Shown in pieces: positions 46,088 to 55,153 of a stretch of DNA of 64,000 nt (the stretch's first letter is position 1; each line of letters begins with the position of its first letter). This DNA comes from Arthrobacter globiformis. GTDB lineage: Bacteria; Actinomycetota; Actinomycetes; Actinomycetales; Micrococcaceae. Below the pieces are notes generated by a model. That model was not told the origin of the DNA and did no database searches. It saw nothing but the letters and a program-made list of their open reading frames with translations. Both the position numbers and the translations under genes were made by a program. The DNA lies in the NCBI RefSeq assembly GCF_030817195.1, contig NZ_JAUSYZ010000001.1, forward strand, positions 992,001 to 1,056,000, read 5' to 3'.

Positions 46088-46768
46088 ATGAGCCTTCCTG
46101 CCGAATCCGCCACCGTCACGCTGACAGCCCGAGCCGTCCTGTTCGACATGGACGGCACCTTGGTGGATTCCACGGCCATCGTGGAGCGCGTGTGGACCGA
46201 GTTCGCCGGACACTACGGCCTTGATATCGAGGAAATCCTGCGCACCTCCCACGGCGTGCAGGCTCTGGATACGGTCCGCCGCTTCGCTCCCGAGGGGGCC
46301 GACATCCACGCCCTGGCCGCCGAGCTGGGACACATGGAGCTGACCGAGACCGACGGCATCGTGGCGGTGCCGGGCGCGCTGCAGCTGCTCGACTCCCTGC
46401 CCGCCAATGCCGTGGCCCTGGTGACCTCGGCGTCGCGCGACCTTGCCACTGTCCGGATGGCTGCGGCGGGGGTGGAGATGCCGGCGGCGGTTGTCACCTC
46501 CGAGGACGTGTCCCGGGGTAAGCCGCATCCCGAGTGCTACCTGCTTGGCGCGTCCCTGCTCGGGGCCGACCCCTCGGAAGCGGTGGTGTTCGAGGACGCT
46601 CCCGCCGGCATCGCAGCAGGAGTTGCCGCCGGCATCCGGACCGTCGCGGTGGGGCCGAACACCGGCGTCCTTCCCGACGGCGTGCTGCACATTCCTGACT
46701 ACACCGCCGTTTCCGCGTCGGTGGAGACCGGTGAGGACGGGCGCCGGGCGATCTCCCTGCGGCTGTAG
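46088..46768 (+). CDS. HAD-superfamily sugar-phosphatase-like hydrolase
   Basis: A 226-residue HAD hydrolase with motif I LFDMDGTLVDST (catalytic DxD), motif II VTSAS, motif III KPHPECYL (Lys) and motif IV VVFEDAPAGI. This subgroup contains phosphoglycolate and sugar-phosphate phosphatases such as YfbT-like enzymes. I used ATG 46088 with GGAAG upstream; ATG 46079, three codons earlier, is an alternative. It is convergent with the membrane glycosyltransferase gene. Confidence 0.9.
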   Translation: MSLPAESATVTLTARAVLFDMDGTLVDSTAIVERVWTEFAGHYGLDIEEILRTSHGVQALDTVRRFAPEGADIHALAAELGHMELTETDGIVAVPGALQLLDSLPANAVALVTSASRDLATVRMAAAGVEMPAAVVTSEDVSRGKPHPECYLLGASLLGADPSEAVVFEDAPAGIAAGVAAGIRTVAVGPNTGVLPDGVLHIPDYTAVSASVETGEDGRRAISLRL

Positions 46769-46807
46769 GCAGGCCGGACGGTCCAGGGGCCAGACGGCCC
46801 GGATCCG

Positions 46808-48958
46808 TCAGGACAGGTTGTACACCGTGGCGCCGCCGATGGTTTCGGCCTGGTAGTTGGCGGCAACCCAGGTGGCCACCTCGGAGTTTCCGCCGCGTCC
46901 GCCGCCTCCGCCCATCTCGCCGCCGGAGATGAAGTAGCCGATCTCGCCGTTGGCCACCATCTCCTGGAACTGTGCGAGCGTGGGATAGGGGTCACCGCCG
47001 TTCCAGCCGCCGAGGGCAATCACATTGGTGTCCGTGGTAAGTTCCAGGCTGGCCGCCTGGCTGGCGCCGGAAACGATCCCGGACCACTTCGCAGTGCTGG
47101 CCTTGAGCAGCACGGTGAGTTCGAAGTTCGCCGTGCCGGCGCCATCAGGACCCATTGCACCGCCGGGAACAGTACCGCCGGGAACAGTGCCGCCGGGGGC
47201 GTTCCCGCTGTCGGTTGAGCCGTTGGGCGCTAGACCGGAACCGTCCGGGGCCAGGCCGGAGCCATCCGCCAGCCCCGAGCCCGAGGTGTCCGAGCCGGAC
47301 GTGCCCGGGCCGGCAAAGCCGGTGCGCCCGCCCTGGCCGCCCGGTCCGCCCATCGCGGAGGCGGTGGGGCCCGACGTCGGAATCGACCCGGAGTGGGGCT
47401 GGGCTGCCGTGGCGAAGGTCCAGGCCGTGCTGCCCAGCCCGCCGGCCAGCAGCGAAACCGCCACGACAGTGGCAGTTGCCGTCCTGCGGAAGCGGGCGGG
47501 AACAGCCTGGAGCGAGTCGAGCCGGAGCAGCAGCGCTACGGCGGCGAGCACGCCGAGGATCACCACCGCCACCCTGATCCAGGGCAGCCACGTGGCGTCG
47601 CGTCCCAGGAGCACCGCGGACCAGACAGATCCGCCCAGGACTGTGGCGGCCAGCGTAATCCGCGCAGGCCAGTGGGCCCGGCCTCGCCACAGTTCCAGGG
47701 CACCGATGCCCACCAGTGCGGCGATTGCCGGGGCCAGCGCAACAGCGTAGTACGGGTGGACGGTGCCGCTCATGAAGCTCAGGATCCCGGCGGTGACCAG
47801 CAGCCAGCCGCCCCAGAGGACCAGAGCCGCGCGGGTCCGGGACGTGCGGGCCTCGCGGCGGGTGAACCACAGGCCGGCACCCAGCAGGATCAGGGCCGAC
47901 GGTAGCAGCCAGGACACCTCGGCGCCGAAGCTGGTACCGAACATCCGGGTGATCCCCGCGGTTCCACCGAAGCCGACGTTCCCGCCCATGCCGCCGCCAC
48001 CGCCGGGCATGCCGCCGCCCATGCCGCCCCCGGCCCCGGTAATGCGGCCGAGGCCGTTGTAGCCGAAGGTCAGTTCCAGGAAGCTGTTGGTCTCGGACCC
48101 GGCCATGTAGGGCCTGGCCGAGGCCGGCGTGAGCTGGAAAAGGGCGATATAGCTGCCGGCCACCAGCACGATGCCGCCTGCCGCGGCGAGCAGGTGCAGG
48201 AGACGCCGGCCGAGGCCCGTGGGGGCAGCCCAGAGGTAGGCCAGTGCGAGGCCGGGAACGATCAGGAAGCCTTGGAGCATCTTGGTCAGGAAGGCCAGGC
48301 CAATGACTGCACCGGCGGCCACCAGCCACTTCCACCCTGCCTTTTCGATGGCCCGCGTGGTCAGGTAGGCGGCCAGCACCAGGCACAGGGTGAGCAGCGC
48401 GTCGGGGTTGTTGAACCGGAACATCAGCGCGGCCACCGGGGTCAGCGCCAGCACACCGCCGGCGACAAGTCCCGCCGCGGGACCGGATATGCGCTTGACC
48501 GTCAGGTATAGGAGTCCGACGGCGGCCACGCCCATGAGTGCCTGCGGCACCAGCATGCTCAGCGGTGAGAAGCCGAAGACCCGGCCCACGAGGGCGGGAA
48601 TCCACAGGGCCGCCGGGGGCTTGTCCACGGTGATCGCGTTACCGGCATCGAGGGAGCCGAACAGCAGCGCTGTCCAGTCCTTGGTGCCCGCCTGGATGGC
48701 CGCTGCATAGAAGGAGTTGGCGTACCCCGTGGCTTCAAGGTTCCACAGGTACAGCACCGCGGTGAACGCCAGGAGCGCCGCCGCCGACGGCCGGATCCAG
48801 CGGTGCTGGTTTCCCAGCAGCAGCCGGGATGCGCTGCCGGTTCGGTGGGTTCGTTCCGCAGTATCTTTGGGCTCACCGGGTGCGGCCGGCGCGGTCTGCA
48901 CGGCGTTCGCCGGCTCGCGGTCTGGCGTCTGGTTGGGAGGAGTGACAGTGGTGCTCAT
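46808..48958 (-). CDS. ArnT/PMT-like membrane glycosyltransferase (GT39 family)
   Basis: Integral membrane transferase of 716 residues with about twelve helices that probably uses a polyprenyl-phosphate sugar. The N-terminal loop has the acidic catalytic motif SLDAGNAITVDKPPAALWIP (about 118-137). Two Gly-rich loops are unusual: GGGMGGGMPGGGGGMGG in the middle and GGEMGGGGGRGGN near the end; a Ser/Gly/Pro-rich stretch separates the last helix from a small soluble C-terminal domain. ATG 48958 overlaps the stop of the next upstream gene (ATGA), a GT2-GtrA fusion that would make and flip the polyprenyl donor. Confidence 0.85.
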   Translation of the reverse strand: MSTTVTPPNQTPDREPANAVQTAPAAPGEPKDTAERTHRTGSASRLLLGNQHRWIRPSAAALLAFTAVLYLWNLEATGYANSFYAAAIQAGTKDWTALLFGSLDAGNAITVDKPPAALWIPALVGRVFGFSPLSMLVPQALMGVAAVGLLYLTVKRISGPAAGLVAGGVLALTPVAALMFRFNNPDALLTLCLVLAAYLTTRAIEKAGWKWLVAAGAVIGLAFLTKMLQGFLIVPGLALAYLWAAPTGLGRRLLHLLAAAGGIVLVAGSYIALFQLTPASARPYMAGSETNSFLELTFGYNGLGRITGAGGGMGGGMPGGGGGMGGNVGFGGTAGITRMFGTSFGAEVSWLLPSALILLGAGLWFTRREARTSRTRAALVLWGGWLLVTAGILSFMSGTVHPYYAVALAPAIAALVGIGALELWRGRAHWPARITLAATVLGGSVWSAVLLGRDATWLPWIRVAVVILGVLAAVALLLRLDSLQAVPARFRRTATATVVAVSLLAGGLGSTAWTFATAAQPHSGSIPTSGPTASAMGGPGGQGGRTGFAGPGTSGSDTSGSGLADGSGLAPDGSGLAPNGSTDSGNAPGGTVPGGTVPGGAMGPDGAGTANFELTVLLKASTAKWSGIVSGASQAASLELTTDTNVIALGGWNGGDPYPTLAQFQEMVANGEIGYFISGGEMGGGGGRGGNSEVATWVAANYQAETIGGATVYNLS

Positions 48959-50430
48959 GACTTTGTCATTTCTGTGGTCGGGGCGGATGCCTGCGGGAGG
49001 GATGCCTCGGAAGCGGCAGGATCGGCGGGAGCGTTGGTGGGGGAAGCGGCAGGATCTGCGGGGGCGTTGGCGGGGACCGGCCGCCGTCGGAAGACCCACA
49101 GACGGAACAGCAGGAACTTCACCGCGGTGGCCGCGAGGTTCGCGGCGGTGACGGTCGCCAGCTCAAGCCAGCGGTCCGGCGTCGTGCCTCCCGGCAGTGC
49201 GCCGCTGTGGACCAGGGCGAGCGCGCCGGACGTGAGGGCGAGCCCGATCCCGAAAACCAGCAGCCCCTCGAAGTGGTGGCGGGCAACGTCGCTGTTGCCG
49301 GCGATGCCGAACGTGAAGCGGCGGTTCGCGGCGGTGTTGGCCACGGCCGTGGTGAGGAGGGCCAGCAGGTTGGCCAGCTGCGGGTCCATCAGGTTGCGGC
49401 AGAGGTAGAAGAGAACCAGGTACGCCAGGGTGGATGCCACGCCGATGGTGCCGAACCGCACCAGCTGGCCGAACAGGCTGCCGCCCGGGCTTTGCTCCTG
49501 GCTGCGTGATGCGGCGGGGAGGGGGCCGCGGGCCAGGGCCGCCCGGAGTTCGGCGACCGGGATGCGGCCGGTCACCATGTCTTTGCTGAGCCGGGCCATG
49601 CCGCGGGCGTCGGCGAGGGCCGTCTGGACGATGTCCACGCTGGAGTTGGGATCGTCGGTCCAGTCCACCGGCACCTCGTGGACGCGCAGGCCGCAGCGTT
49701 CGGCGAGGACCAGGAGTTCGGTGTCGAAGAACCAGGCTGTGTCCACGGTGTGCGGGAGGATCTGCTGGGCGATGTCGGCCCGGATGGCCTTGAAGCCGCA
49801 CTGCGCATCGCTGAAGTGGGCGCCCATCAGGGATTGCAGTATGAAGTTGTAGCTGCGGGAGATGAATTCGCGCTTCGGCCCGCGGACCACCCGGGAGTTG
49901 CGGGTCAGCCGCGTGCCGATGGCCAGGTCCGAGTGGCCGGAGATGAGCGGTGCCAGGAGCGGACCCAGTGCGGCCAGGTCGGTGGAGAGGTCCACGTCCA
50001 TGTATGCCAGGACCGGTGACGGCGAGGCCAGCCAGACTTTGCGCAGGGCGTTGCCGCGGCCCTTCTCCTCGAGGTGCACCACGGTGACCTCACGGAGTTC
50101 GCGTGCCACCCGCTCGGCTGCCTTGAGCGTGCCGTCGGTGCTCGCGTTGTCCGCAACGGTGATGCGGAATGAGTGCGGGAACATACCGCGCAGGTAGGCG
50201 TGCAGCCGGCGCAGGCACTCCTCCAGGTCGCGTTCCTCGTTGTAGACCGGGATGGTCACGTCCAGGACCGGTACCGCCGTGGCGGTGTCGATGGGCGACC
50301 GCCGCGTGTGCCTGATGAGGGTCTGCGCCGGGGCGTGTCCGGCCGCGCCGGCTCCATGGAGCGCCTGCGGCTGGGTGTGCTGCAGCGGTGGGTGCGGCTG
50401 GGTTCCTGAAGCCTGGTCAGTGATGGTCAT
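48955..50430 (-). CDS. GT2 (DPM1-like) glycosyltransferase fused to GtrA flippase domain
   Basis: A 491-residue protein with two domains. Residues about 50-300 are a GT-A fold transferase: TIPVYNEERDLEECL, the DxD-type AYMDVDLSTDL and QCGFKAIR, the pattern of dolichyl/polyprenyl-phosphate mannosyl or glucosyl transferases. Residues about 315-455 contain four helices of GtrA type (VRFGTIGVASTLAYL, TAANLAATAVKFLLFRLWVF), thought to flip the lipid-linked sugar. The last 35 residues repeat NAPADPAAS. It is coupled to the GT39 gene that would use the product outside. Confidence 0.9.
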   Translation of the reverse strand: MTITDQASGTQPHPPLQHTQPQALHGAGAAGHAPAQTLIRHTRRSPIDTATAVPVLDVTIPVYNEERDLEECLRRLHAYLRGMFPHSFRITVADNASTDGTLKAAERVARELREVTVVHLEEKGRGNALRKVWLASPSPVLAYMDVDLSTDLAALGPLLAPLISGHSDLAIGTRLTRNSRVVRGPKREFISRSYNFILQSLMGAHFSDAQCGFKAIRADIAQQILPHTVDTAWFFDTELLVLAERCGLRVHEVPVDWTDDPNSSVDIVQTALADARGMARLSKDMVTGRIPVAELRAALARGPLPAASRSQEQSPGGSLFGQLVRFGTIGVASTLAYLVLFYLCRNLMDPQLANLLALLTTAVANTAANRRFTFGIAGNSDVARHHFEGLLVFGIGLALTSGALALVHSGALPGGTTPDRWLELATVTAANLAATAVKFLLFRLWVFRRRPVPANAPADPAASPTNAPADPAASEASLPQASAPTTEMTKS

Positions 50431-50528
50431 GCATCAACAGTGGCGGCCGCTGTTATGAGGGTTTTAGGGCGAAGCTGTGCAGGGGCTGTGGAAGTGACGG
50501 CAAGGACAGCGAGGGCGGCGATCTGTAG

Positions 50529-50588
50529 AACTAGGTAGCAGCACAGGGCCTTCCCAGCCGTGGGAACGCCCTGTGCTGCGACCTAGTT
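50529..50588 (-). terminator. long near-perfect hairpin, terminator of the lytic protein gene
   Basis: A 60-nt inverted repeat: arms AACTAGGTAGCAGCACAGGGC and GCCCTGTGCTGCGACCTAGTT pair with one mismatch over 21 bp, and the inner part TTCCCA-GCCG-TGGGAA adds 6 more pairs. It lies 53 nt past the stop of the gene at 50641. There is no T-run. Confidence 0.75.
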
Positions 50589-50640
50589 GGGTTGGCGGTG
50601 CTGAGTACTCGCCGTCAGCCGGTGTGGCTGCGGCAACCGG

Positions 50641-51534
50641 TCAGTACCAGTTGTGGGCGAGGTGGAAGTTCAGAGCACCGCACGGGGAGCCGTAGCGCTC
50701 CTTGATGTAGTCCAGGCCCCAGTTGATCTGGGTGCGGTAGTTGGTGCGGTAGTCCGCCCCGGCGCTCGCCATCTTTTCGGCCGGCAGTGACTGGACGATG
50801 CCGTACGCGCCGCTGCTGGCGTTGGTGGCCGTGGTGCGCCATTCCGATTCCTTGGTCCAGAGCCGCTTCAGGCACTGCATATTGTCTGCGGACCAGCCGA
50901 AGGAGCCGAGCTTGCTGGCCGCGTAGGCCTGGGCGCCGGCCGGATCATTCAGGGCAACAGGCGCGGCAGCCTTGGCCCTGGCAGCGGCGGCAGCCTTAGC
51001 GGCGGCGGCCTTGGCAGCAGCAGCCTTAGCGGCCGCGGCGTTGGCCTTGGCAACCGCAGCGGCGTTGGCGGCGGCGGCATTCTTAGCCGCGGCTGCCTTG
51101 GCGGCGGCGGCCTTTGCTGCGGCCGCTTTCGCGGCGGCGGTCTTGGCGGCGGCTGCCTTGGCGGCGGCAGCCTTGGTTGCGGCGGCAGCCTGGGACGAGG
51201 ACTGCGGAGCGATGGACGCCGCAGACGGGGCCGGGAGGGCGGAGATCAGCGACTTGTCGAAGCTCAGCGTCTGCCCGCTGTCGGCGGTGGCCACGGACGA
51301 TTCGGCGGCGGAAGGCGCAGCCTGGTCGGCCGCGTGGCCTGCGGCGCCGACGCCAACGAGCACGGCGGCCGCAGTGGTCAGGACGGCTGCCCGGCGTCCG
51401 AAGGACGGAAGGCCTGCGGCGAAACGGCCAAGTGCATTCTTGGGCTGGGCAGGCTCGGCCCGGTGACGTGAAATTTTGCTGTCGGACTGCTTGGAGGCGC
51501 GTTCAGGGCGCGCCTGAGTCTTAAATTCAGACAT
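50641..51534 (-). CDS. exported transglycosylase-like protein with Ala/Lys coiled linker
   Basis: A 297-residue secreted cell-wall enzyme candidate. After a cytoplasmic basic tail it has a signal-anchor helix (RRAAVLTTAAAVLVGVGAAGHAA, about 47-69), then an Ala-rich region of KAAAAKA heptad-like repeats (about 115-195) that can form a long helix, and a C-terminal lytic transglycosylase-like domain: AYAASKLGSFGW, CLKRLWTKESEWRTTATN (glutamate in KESEW), YGIVQSLP, INWGLDYIKERYGSP. It is preceded by a c-di-AMP riboswitch, the usual control of peptidoglycan-cleaving genes in actinobacteria. Confidence 0.85.
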   Translation of the reverse strand: MSEFKTQARPERASKQSDSKISRHRAEPAQPKNALGRFAAGLPSFGRRAAVLTTAAAVLVGVGAAGHAADQAAPSAAESSVATADSGQTLSFDKSLISALPAPSAASIAPQSSSQAAAATKAAAAKAAAAKTAAAKAAAAKAAAAKAAAAKNAAAANAAAVAKANAAAAKAAAAKAAAAKAAAAARAKAAAPVALNDPAGAQAYAASKLGSFGWSADNMQCLKRLWTKESEWRTTATNASSGAYGIVQSLPAEKMASAGADYRTNYRTQINWGLDYIKERYGSPCGALNFHLAHNWY

Positions 51535-51551
51535 GGTGGATTGCCTCTCAA

Positions 51552-51695
51552 CACCTGCGGAGTTAGCTGTCGGGTTCGGATGAGGTCATCCGGCCGCACG
51601 GAAAATTCACGTGTCGGCTTCACCCCAAGGGCTGATGCGGAAAGCCCGGGACTCTGGTTCCCCCGCCTCTGCCTGATCTAGCGGAATCCGGGAAG
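51552..51695 (-). promoter_or_regulatory. c-di-AMP (ydaO/yuaA) riboswitch
   Basis: On the minus strand the leader contains, in order, the conserved words GGCGGGGGAACC, TTGGGGTGAA and CCGAACCCGACAGCTAACTC (last at about 51579-51560), which are the hallmarks of the ydaO/yuaA class. It ends about 18 nt before the ATG of the transglycosylase-like gene. In actinobacteria these switches control wall-remodelling enzymes; c-di-AMP normally represses expression. Confidence 0.9.
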
Positions 51696-51776
51696 CGGCA
51701 GAGCTGGGCGTCAATCCGGACATGCGGCTCTAGTGGCGGCCGCACGCTATCGACCGTACAGGAGGCTTTTGATTAA

Positions 51777-51793
51777 GTCACATTTGGGTAACG
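51777..51793. promoter_or_regulatory. candidate MtrA box upstream of the riboswitch
   Basis: GTCACA-TTTGG-GTAACG is a 6-5-6 direct repeat that fits the GTnACn-N5-GTnACn pattern recalled for MtrA, the regulator of actinobacterial wall hydrolases. It lies between the riboswitch leader and the kinase stop codon, where the promoter should be. Confidence 0.4.
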
Positions 51794-51797
51794 GACA

Positions 51798-53408
51798 TCA
51801 CGACGCCGGCGCGGCGCCTTGCATGGGCAGCCGGACGGCAAACTCCGTCCGGCCCGGCCGGGATGTGACTTCCACTGTGCCGCCGTGCGCCTCCACAATG
51901 GACTGCACGATGGACAGGCCCAGGCCGCTCGTTCCCTCTGCCGACGCGACCCCCGCTTCTCCCTGTGCAGCCGCGGTATGGAGGGCCATCCCCGCGGTTG
52001 CGCCACCGGCCCCGGAACCCTTCGCCGCGGCGGATGCCGGCGCCAGGGGCGGCTGCGCCGGAGTCGCCCGTGACGCGTCTGCGCGGGCGAAGCGAGCGAA
52101 CACCTTGTCCACGAATTCGGGCGGGATGCCGGCACCGTCGTCCGTGACAGTAATCACAGCGCTGCCGTCAGCCGACCGCATCACGCCGGTGGTCACCGTG
52201 GTGCCAGGCGGGGTGTGCTTGCGGGCATTGGAGAGCAGGTTCACGAGGACCTGGTGCAGCTGTGAGGCATCGCCCCGGACCGACACGGGTTCCTCGGGAA
52301 GGTCGAGGTGCCACGCCCGGTCCGGCGCCATGACTTTTTCGTCGCTGACGGTCTCGATGACGAGCTGGGTGAGGTCAACGTCGCTGAGCTTTAGCGGCTG
52401 GCCCTCGTCGAGCCGTGCCAGCAGCAGGAGGTCCTCCACCAGGGCGGTCATGCGTTCCGACTGGCTCTGCACGCGTGCAAGGGACCGCTGGCCGTCGGGG
52501 GTGAACTTTTCGGTCATGCGCATCAGCTCCGTGTAGCCGCGGATGGCGGTGAGCGGCGTCCGGAGCTCGTGGGAGGCGTCCGCCACGAACTGCCGCACCT
52601 TCATTTCGCTTTCCTGCCGTGCTTCCAGCGCGTTGGAGACGTTGTCCAGCATCTGGTTCAGGGCGTGCCCAACGCTGCCCACTTCGGTTCCCGGATGGGC
52701 GTTCGACGGCGGGACGCGGACGGCGAGTGCCACCTCACCGGCGTCCAGCGGCAGGCGCGACACCTGGGTGGCCACCTCGGAGAGCTGCTCCAGCGGTTTC
52801 ATGGTGCGGCGGATGAGCACCGTCCCGGCCAGACCGATCAATACGAGGCCGCCCAGCGAGACAATCGTGATGGTCCAGACGAGCGAGGTCAGGGTGCTCT
52901 GCTTGTCCGCCAGGGGGAGCCCTGTCACCATGACATCGCCATAGGGTGTCTGGGCGGCAACCAGCCGGTAGGCCCCGGTGGAGAGGGTGCGGTCGACGGG
53001 GACGCCGTCGCGGCGCAGATCCAGGAGAACCTGGTTGTCTGCCGCCGAGAGTGCCTTGCGGGTGGCATCGGAGGCCAGGAATCCTGCGGTGACCTTGCCC
53101 GCCTGGATCCTGCCGGCAAGAGTGCCCACGCGCTGGCCCCGGCCTTCGAGGGGATCCGGCTTGTTGCCCGAGGCGCCGAGCGGCGGACGGCCAAAGTCCC
53201 GGGCCCTGTCAGCGGCCCCGGTGAGCTGCTCGTCGAGCTGGCGTGTCAGAAATGCGTCCATGCTGGCGTAGCTGAACAGGCCGATCGCAGCGCAGATGGC
53301 CACGAGCAGCGCCATGGCCACCAGGACCAGGCGGGTGCGGAGATGCCACGTGCCCGGCTTCAGCCAGCTTCGGCGCTGGGTACGAACTGCACCGGAAAGG
53401 TTTGCCAC
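51798..53408 (-). CDS. two-component sensor histidine kinase
   Basis: Membrane sensor kinase of 536 residues. Order: TM1 (about 25-50), an extracytoplasmic sensor domain (about 50-165), TM2, HAMP (about 190-260), HisKA with the phosphorylated His in SHELRTPLTAIRGY (about 280-295), then the ATPase domain with DDGAGIPPEFVDKVFARF and GLGLSIVQSIVEAHGG. An Ala/Gly-rich insertion of about 45 residues (after RADASRATP) splits the ATP lid from the G2 box, an unusual place. The cognate regulator is encoded 3 nt upstream; the architecture resembles mycobacterial TcrY/MprB-type kinases. Confidence 0.93.
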   Translation of the reverse strand: MANLSGAVRTQRRSWLKPGTWHLRTRLVLVAMALLVAICAAIGLFSYASMDAFLTRQLDEQLTGAADRARDFGRPPLGASGNKPDPLEGRGQRVGTLAGRIQAGKVTAGFLASDATRKALSAADNQVLLDLRRDGVPVDRTLSTGAYRLVAAQTPYGDVMVTGLPLADKQSTLTSLVWTITIVSLGGLVLIGLAGTVLIRRTMKPLEQLSEVATQVSRLPLDAGEVALAVRVPPSNAHPGTEVGSVGHALNQMLDNVSNALEARQESEMKVRQFVADASHELRTPLTAIRGYTELMRMTEKFTPDGQRSLARVQSQSERMTALVEDLLLLARLDEGQPLKLSDVDLTQLVIETVSDEKVMAPDRAWHLDLPEEPVSVRGDASQLHQVLVNLLSNARKHTPPGTTVTTGVMRSADGSAVITVTDDGAGIPPEFVDKVFARFARADASRATPAQPPLAPASAAAKGSGAGGATAGMALHTAAAQGEAGVASAEGTSGLGLSIVQSIVEAHGGTVEVTSRPGRTEFAVRLPMQGAAPAS

Positions 53409-53411
53409 GGC

Positions 53412-54152
53412 CTACTCTGCCGGCTTGATGACATAGCCCGCGCCGCGGACCGTGTGGATCATCGGCGGATGCACGGCATCCACCTTCTTGCGCAGGTAGG
53501 AGATGTACAGTTCGACGATGTTGGCCTGGCCGCCAAAGTCGTAGTTCCACACCCGGTCCAGGATCTGGGCCTTGCTGACCACGCGCTTGGGGTTCTCCAT
53601 GAGATAGCGCAGCAGCTCGAACTGGGTGGCGGTCAGCTGCAGCTCGTCGCCGGCGCGCGTGACTTCGCGCGTGTCGAGGTTCAGGACCAGGTCGCCCACC
53701 ACAAGCTCAGCGGAATCCATGGCGGCCACCCCGGAGCGCTGGACCAGACGGTGCAGGCGCAGCAGGACCTCCTCCATGCTGAACGGCTTGGTGACGTAGT
53801 CGTCGCCGCCCGCGGCGAGGCCCACGATGCGATCCTGCACCGCGTCCTTGGCGGTGAGGAACAGGGCCGGGACTTCCGGCGCGAAGGCGCGGATCCTGCC
53901 CAGGAGCTCGACGCCGTCGAATCCGGGAAGCATCACGTCAAGCACCAGCACGTCCGGGCGGAACTCCTTGGCGAGTTTCACGGCCTCGGGGCCGTCGGCA
54001 GCGACGGCGACCGACCAGCCGGCCATGCGCAGGCCCATGCTCATGAGTTCGGAGAGGCTCGGCTCGTCGTCAACCACAAGGGCGCGGATGGGGGAGCCAT
54101 CCGGGTGGGTCAGCTGGGGAAGGTTGTTGGTCATGGAGTGCGAAGTGGCCAT
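53412..54152 (-). CDS. OmpR-family response regulator
   Basis: A 246-residue DNA-binding regulator, partner of the kinase encoded next. Receiver: VVDDEPSLSE (acidic pair), phospho-acceptor Asp in VLVLDVMLPGFDG, TAKD and the lysine in YVTKPFS. The effector is a winged helix (VGDLVLNLDTREV to VRGAGYVI). ATG 54152 is the best start (GGAGAG upstream). It is divergent from the exported DUF5666-like gene, which is therefore a likely target. Confidence 0.95.
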   Translation of the reverse strand: MATSHSMTNNLPQLTHPDGSPIRALVVDDEPSLSELMSMGLRMAGWSVAVAADGPEAVKLAKEFRPDVLVLDVMLPGFDGVELLGRIRAFAPEVPALFLTAKDAVQDRIVGLAAGGDDYVTKPFSMEEVLLRLHRLVQRSGVAAMDSAELVVGDLVLNLDTREVTRAGDELQLTATQFELLRYLMENPKRVVSKAQILDRVWNYDFGGQANIVELYISYLRKKVDAVHPPMIHTVRGAGYVIKPAE

Positions 54153-54351
54153 GTGACAACTCTCCGTTCTGGTGTTTAGCCGCCGCTTTGGCAACCCTGT
54201 GCGCCAGCTGTGAATCACAGCCTAGCGAGCTGAAAGGCCCGATGGACGCATTTTTCAGGTCACAGCCATGGCTCTTGCGCGCCGCACAGGCCAAGCACAG
54301 GAAGGCTTTCCAGTCTGGAACGGACGCTTCCGCAGCCCTAAGGAGATCGCA

Positions 54352-55153
54352 ATGAGCGGCCAGCAGCACGCACCTGTTCCAGAAACCACACCCCTGCCTC
54401 CGGCGCCGCTGCCGGACGGGCAGGCCTACCAAACGGGACCGGCGGCCGAACCGGTGACGCCCCTGGGCACGTTCTCCCAGCGGCAAGCCCTGGACCATGA
54501 AGCGCGGACTGGTCGTGGCCGGTGCGGCAACGGTTCTGGCGGCAGGCGCCGGAGCCACCGTGTACGGCCTGGGCAGCAACGCTGCCGCTGCCGGCGGGAC
54601 TGCCGCCGGGGCCCAGGGCGGCCTGAGCCAGGGTGGCACGCAGGGTAGCCTGCCACAGGACGGCGGGTCGAGGGGCGGCCCGGGCGGGATGCAGGCCCCG
54701 GGCAGCGGAACCGTGCCCGGCCAAGGAGGCGACTTCGCGCCCTACGCTCTCGGCGGCATGGGCAGCGGCGTCCCGGCGGCCGTCCATTCGGAGTACGTCA
54801 TTGAGGAGAACGGGCAGTACGTCACCAAGGTGGCGCAGCTCGGCGCTGTTTCCGCCGCTTCCTCCGGTTCGGTCACGGTGAAGAGTTCCGACGGCTTCAC
54901 GCGCACCTACACACTCAGCGGCGACACGGTGGTGAGCAACCTGCTGCAGAGGCGGCAGCAGTCAGCAACGGGCGACCTGACAGTGGCTGACATCGTTACC
55001 GGAGCCACTGTCAGGATTGTGGCCGGCAAGGATGGCTCGGCTTTTGCAGCCGAGAACGTGCAGGTGAGCGGGACCGCCACACAGTCAGGCGGAAGCACCG
55101 GTTCGGGCGGAAGCACTCAGTCAGGAACCAGCGGCTCGAGCCAGTCCAGCTGA
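54352..55153 (+). pseudogene. exported DUF5666-like protein, split by an apparent +1 frameshift
   Basis: Two overlapping frames make sense only together. The first starts at ATG 54352 with an excellent AAGGAGATCG ribosome site and gives a hydrophilic cytoplasmic tail (MSGQQHAPVPETTPLP...). From about 54490 on that frame turns into Arg-rich nonsense. The second frame (ATG 54497, no ribosome site) encodes a helix GLVVAGAATVLAAGAGATVYG, a Gly/Gln-rich linker and a C-terminal domain (GSVTVKSSDGFTRTYTLSGDTVV) of DUF5666 type, to 55153. Either one extra base near 54480-54497 breaks the gene or the assembly is wrong there; two coupled genes are less likely. Confidence 0.6.
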
